From an uncultured Lentisphaerota bacterium (GTDB lineage: Bacteria > Verrucomicrobiota > Lentisphaeria > Oligosphaerales > CAITYL01), in assembly GCA_903896595.1 (NCBI GenBank), contig CAITYL010000371.1, positions 1-34,318 on the forward strand: a stretch of 34,318 bases of DNA, read 5' to 3'. Positions 31,585 through 34,318 of the stretch are shown here, piece after piece. Every line of letters begins with the position of its first letter. Within the stretch, counting starts at the first letter, position 1. Under the pieces are notes generated by a model. It was not told the DNA's origin. It saw nothing but the letters and a program-made list of their open reading frames with translations, and ran no database searches. The position numbers were made by a program, and so were the translations under genes.

Positions 31585-31664
31585 CCCCTCAACCCCTCAA
31601 CCCCTCAACCCCTCAACCCCTCAACCCCTCAACCTCTCAACCCCTCAACCGCCCAACCGCCCAA
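31585..31664 (+). repeat. Octamer tandem array (CCCCTCAA)n
   Basis: Ten exact 8-bp steps: seven perfect or near-perfect CCCCTCAA units, one CCTCTCAA and two CCGCCCAA. The array ends 23 bp before the aminotransferase start codon, so it forms much of the 5' leader. The complement strand is G-rich and could form quadruplexes, like the array at 21570. Copy-number change could alter leader length and expression (inferred). Confidence 0.85.
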
Positions 31665-31687
31665 CCCCATCCCCGGAGCCCACCCCC

Positions 31688-32812
31688 ATGAAAGTCGCCT
31701 TCTATGGCCACGTCCGCCAGTATCACAACATCAAGGCGGAAATTGATGCCAATATCCAAAGAGTCCTGGAAAGCGGGGAATATGTCCAGGGGCCGATGAA
31801 CAAACAGTTTGAGCAGGAATTGGCCGCCTTCTCCGGCACCAAGTACGCCATCGGCGTCGGCAACGGCACGGACGCCATCTGGCTTGCCCTGATGGCGCTG
31901 GGCATCGGCCAAGGCGACGAAATCATCACCAACGCCAACACCTTCTTCGCCACCGCGGAGGCGATTTGGATCACCGGCGCCACCGCTGTCCTGGTCGACT
32001 GCGATCCCAAGACCAAGTGCATCGACCCGGCCAAAATCGCCGCCGCCATCACCCCGAAAACCAAGTGCATCATCCCGGTCCACCTGTACGGCCAGTGCGC
32101 CGACATGCCCGCCATCAAGAAGATCGCCGACCAGCACCAGCTGTTCATCATTGAAGACAACGCCCAGGCCATTGACGCCGCCGGCGACACGTTCAAGATC
32201 GGCGAACTGTCCGACGCCGTCGCCACCAGCTTCATCATCCAGAAGAACCTCGGCACGTTTGGTGACAGCGGCGCCATTGTCACCAACAACGAGCAGATCA
32301 ACAAGGGCGCCCGCCTGCTGCGCAGCCACGGTTCCCCCGCCCGCAATGTGCACAGTTTCGGCTTCAACAGCCGCCTGGACGACATTCACGCCGGCGTGCT
32401 CAGCGCCAAGCTGAAACACATTCATGAGTGGAACAACCAGCGCATCCAGTGGGCCGCCCGCTATACCGCCGGCCTCCAGGGTGCCAAGTCGTTCGACCTG
32501 CCCTACGCCACGCCGGGTTACCGCCACGTCTGGCATCTCTATGTCATTGAGGCCAAGACCCCGGCCAAGCGCGACGCCATGGTTGACTTCCTGGTCAAGA
32601 ACGGGATCGATGCCAAGACCCATTACTCCATCGCCATCCACCGGCAGCCCGGATTCCCCTGGGGCAAGGGCGCCCGCATCGTCGGCGCCTTGACGAATGC
32701 CGAGCACAACGCGGCCAGCTGCATCAGCCTGCCCATGTTCCCCGAGCTCACCGCCGAGGAAGTGGACTACGTGATCGCCACATGCAAAGAGATGGACGCG
32801 GCCTTCGCCTAA
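31688..32812 (+). CDS. DegT/DnrJ/EryC1/StrS-family sugar aminotransferase
   Basis: This 374-residue PLP enzyme has GVGNGTDAIWLAL (phosphate-binding region), VHLYGQCADMPAIKKIA and IEDNAQAIDA (the Asp that pairs with the pyridine nitrogen), and the Schiff-base Lys186 in TSFIIQKNLGTFGDSGAIV. The bases before the lysine are usually YPGK or YPTK; IIQK is uncommon. These enzymes transfer an amino group to keto-sugars bound to a nucleotide. The next gene is a Gfo/Idh/MocA oxidoreductase, a pair known from amino-sugar synthesis (WbpB/WbpE-like; kanosamine-like), where the dehydrogenase makes the keto-sugar. The start is supported by GGAG 10 nt upstream. Confidence 0.9.
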   Translation: MKVAFYGHVRQYHNIKAEIDANIQRVLESGEYVQGPMNKQFEQELAAFSGTKYAIGVGNGTDAIWLALMALGIGQGDEIITNANTFFATAEAIWITGATAVLVDCDPKTKCIDPAKIAAAITPKTKCIIPVHLYGQCADMPAIKKIADQHQLFIIEDNAQAIDAAGDTFKIGELSDAVATSFIIQKNLGTFGDSGAIVTNNEQINKGARLLRSHGSPARNVHSFGFNSRLDDIHAGVLSAKLKHIHEWNNQRIQWAARYTAGLQGAKSFDLPYATPGYRHVWHLYVIEAKTPAKRDAMVDFLVKNGIDAKTHYSIAIHRQPGFPWGKGARIVGALTNAEHNAASCISLPMFPELTAEEVDYVIATCKEMDAAFA

Positions 32813-32838
32813 CCCGGCGCCTGGCAACGCCCTTCGGG

Positions 32839-32869
32839 GGACGGCGCGTCCCGTCCGGGAACGCCGTCC
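32839..32869 (+). other. Hairpin between the aminotransferase and oxidoreductase genes
   Basis: GGACGGCG and CGCCGTCC are perfect 8-bp arms around 15 nt that contain a second pair, TCCC and GGGA. It lies in the 92-bp spacer of the two-gene set and has no U-tract, so an RNA-stability or partial termination role is more likely than a full terminator. Confidence 0.5.
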
Positions 32870-32904
32870 TCTGACACCAAGAATCACCCGCGGGAGTTTT
32901 TATC

Positions 32905-33990
32905 ATGAGCAAGGTCTACACGGTCGTGGTGGCGGGCATGGGCAAGCGCGGCAAACACCATGCCGCCGCCTTCAACCACAACCCCCGCTTCAAGGTGACC
33001 GGCATCTGCGACATTGACCCGGCCCGCCTGGAGGCCGCCGCCGCCGAACTGGGCAACCCGCGCACCGGCACAGATGCCGCGGCCCTCGCCAAGGAACTGC
33101 GGCCGGACGTGTTTTGTTTCTGCACGCTGCCGAAGCTGCGCACACCCCTGCTTAAGGCCGGCCTTGACGCCGGCGCCAAACTCATTGCCTTTGAAAAGCC
33201 GGTCGCCCTGACCAGCGTCGAAGCCATGACCCTTCGCGACCTGCTCCGCGCGGCCGGCACCAAGGCCGTGGTCAGTCATCAGCACCGCTATGGCGTCCAT
33301 TACCGCAAGGTCAAGGACATCGTCGACAGCGGCGCCCTCGGCCGCATCCACACCGTGTACGGCTCCGCCACCGGCTGGATGACCCATATGCTTTCGCACC
33401 TGATCGACTACACCCGTTGGTACGCGGGCAACCCTGACGCGCAGTGGGTCATGGGACAAGCGGCCGGCCGCACCAAGCTCACCGACAACCATCCGTCGCC
33501 CGACTACATCGCCGGTGTCGTCCAATTCGCCAACGGCGTACGCGGCATCTACGAATGCGGCGCGGGCGCCCCGGATCAACCGGAAGTTGCCAAGTGGTGG
33601 GGCAAGTGCCGGATGAGCGTCCAGGGCACGGACGGCTTCGCCGAAGTGCTGACCAACGGCGGCTGGCGCGCCGTCACCCGGACCGGCGGCTATCAAAGCG
33701 GCGACGGCGCCATGAATTACGACCTCGACATGCCCCCCTACATCCAGGACATGGCCGACTGGCTGGACGATGACACCCGGGTTCATCCCTGCAATTTCGA
33801 AAGTGCTTACCAGGGCGCCGAGATCATGTTTGCCCTCCAGCAGTCCGCCATGCTCGGCGGCCAGATCGCCCTGCCGTTGACCGCCGGCAGCGACGAACAG
33901 ACGCTCTTGCAGGAGAAGCTGTCCGCCACCCCCGTGCGCGTCTCCTGCCCCGCCAACGCCAAAGAATTCGGCCTGGCCGGCTGTTATTAG
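32905..33990 (+). CDS. Gfo/Idh/MocA-family oxidoreductase
   Basis: This is a 361-residue NAD(P)-dependent protein. VVVAGMGKRGKHHAAAF is the Rossmann nucleotide loop (GMGKRG in place of GxGxxG with Gly at the last position) and FEKPVAL at about 96-102 has the family's EKP motif with Lys98. The C-terminal half is the usual alpha/beta substrate domain (HRYGVHYRKVKDIVDSGALG, HMLSHLIDYTRW). GGGAG lies 8 nt before the ATG. It would oxidise or reduce a sugar or inositol-type substrate; next to the DegT-type aminotransferase it most likely supplies the keto-sugar. The substrate is not evident. Confidence 0.92.
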   Translation: MSKVYTVVVAGMGKRGKHHAAAFNHNPRFKVTGICDIDPARLEAAAAELGNPRTGTDAAALAKELRPDVFCFCTLPKLRTPLLKAGLDAGAKLIAFEKPVALTSVEAMTLRDLLRAAGTKAVVSHQHRYGVHYRKVKDIVDSGALGRIHTVYGSATGWMTHMLSHLIDYTRWYAGNPDAQWVMGQAAGRTKLTDNHPSPDYIAGVVQFANGVRGIYECGAGAPDQPEVAKWWGKCRMSVQGTDGFAEVLTNGGWRAVTRTGGYQSGDGAMNYDLDMPPYIQDMADWLDDDTRVHPCNFESAYQGAEIMFALQQSAMLGGQIALPLTAGSDEQTLLQEKLSATPVRVSCPANAKEFGLAGCY

Positions 33991-34094
33991 GCTGTTAGGC
34001 TGAAGGCAATCCCCGATGATCTTGCAAAACCAGCAGAACGTCTGAGGATACACCCGTTCCGAAGACAGAGTCGGCGTTATTTCAAGACCGGGAG

Positions 34095-34112
34095 CCGCCC
34101 GTCCCCGGGCGG
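34095..34112 (+). terminator. GC-rich stem-loop after the oxidoreductase gene (stretch 33991-34318)
   Basis: CCGCCCG, loop TCCC, CGGGCGG: a 7-bp perfect stem 105 bp after the stop codon. No run of T follows, so intrinsic termination is uncertain. The rest of the 328-bp tail of the window holds no gene, only the inverted CACAGAG repeat at 34214-34316. Confidence 0.35.
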
Positions 34113-34213
34113 ACAGCGACGGCGTCACACCAGTTCCGCCCTTTTTATTGAACCACCGTCCGCCAAACCAAATTAGCGTCTTACGAGTGAAATCAGTTGC
34201 AAGATGCGCAAGA

Positions 34214-34316
34214 TTTTACCACAGAGCTCACAGAGAAACACAGAGGAAAAACCTGAGCATAATATCACCATCCCCACATTTTCCAGTTTCGCTTCTCTGT
34301 GCCCTCTGTGGTGAAA
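34214..34316. repeat. Inverted pair of CACAGAG three-unit repeats
   Basis: TTTTACCACAGAGCTCACAG and on (34214-34237) is the inverted copy of the right arm TTCTCTGTGCCCTCTGTGGT and on (34293-34316); 21 of 24 positions agree. Left of the centre a third unit, AACACAGAGG, continues the array. Same family as 7222, 11590, 19661 and 27064. The right arm ends 2 bp from the window end, so the element may be longer. Confidence 0.7.
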
Positions 34317-34318
34317 TG

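Overview
The window looks like a chromosomal segment of a GC-rich bacterium of the Planctomycetes-Verrucomicrobia-Lentisphaerae (PVC) group, probably Lentisphaerota, Kiritimatiellota or a relative. The assignment is an inference. It rests on a PEP-CTERM LamG protein, a Lentisphaerae-style pseudopilin with an H-x10-DG tail, many glycoside hydrolases with their own GntR/LacI/AraC regulators, a URO-D-family protein, and a small coiled-coil protein of a type I recall from PVC genomes. I saw no tRNA, rRNA or CRISPR array.

Region 1 (1-16195) is a minus-strand block. Read in the direction of transcription it holds a GntR/LacI-type regulator, a LacI regulator with a near-consensus promoter and a palindromic operator, a PEP-CTERM LamG surface protein, a pseudopilin, a 1420-residue secreted glycosidase, a cytoplasmic GH36 enzyme with an NPCBM domain, and a 1390-residue paralogue of the large glycosidase. 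The two giants share a clan GH-A barrel, a CBM9-like domain and a C-terminal binding domain. Together this reads as a glycan-utilisation locus: secreted giants cut polymer outside the cell, and the GH36 enzyme and the divergent plus-strand GH2 enzyme (16196-19327) finish oligosaccharides inside.

Region 2 (19328-22756) is plastic. It has a truncated EamA permease end beside a repeat, a vapBC-type toxin-antitoxin pair, a URO-D-family protein, and about 1.2 kb almost without genes that holds a G-rich heptamer array, a 305-bp element with perfect 21-bp terminal inverted repeats, and a 206-bp inverted repeat.

Region 3 (22757-30431) is all plus strand: a CE7 esterase; a GYF_2 membrane protein overlapping a sugar nucleotidyltransferase, followed by a NahK-like kinase (possible hexosamine or galactose salvage); then a tight operon of a FMN-bind-like secreted protein, a coiled-coil protein, a PyrK-like flavin/[2Fe-2S] protein, and an unusual fusion of a nucleotidyltransferase-like domain, a left-handed beta-helix and a phosphoglycosyl-transferase-like domain, both enzymatic domains lacking their signature residues.

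Region 4 (30432-34318) has a convergent AraC regulator and a DegT/DnrJ aminotransferase plus Gfo/Idh/MocA oxidoreductase pair.

The most striking theme is what lies between the genes. Nearly every spacer carries a different short tandem array (units of 7, 8, 9 or 10 bp), an inverted pair of such arrays, or a copy of one of two dispersed families: a long hairpin element at gene 3' ends (four copies) and a three-unit CACRRAG-like motif (five loci). The best candidates for something undescribed are these spacer families, the 305-bp hairpin-rich element, and the degenerate double-domain fusion protein.
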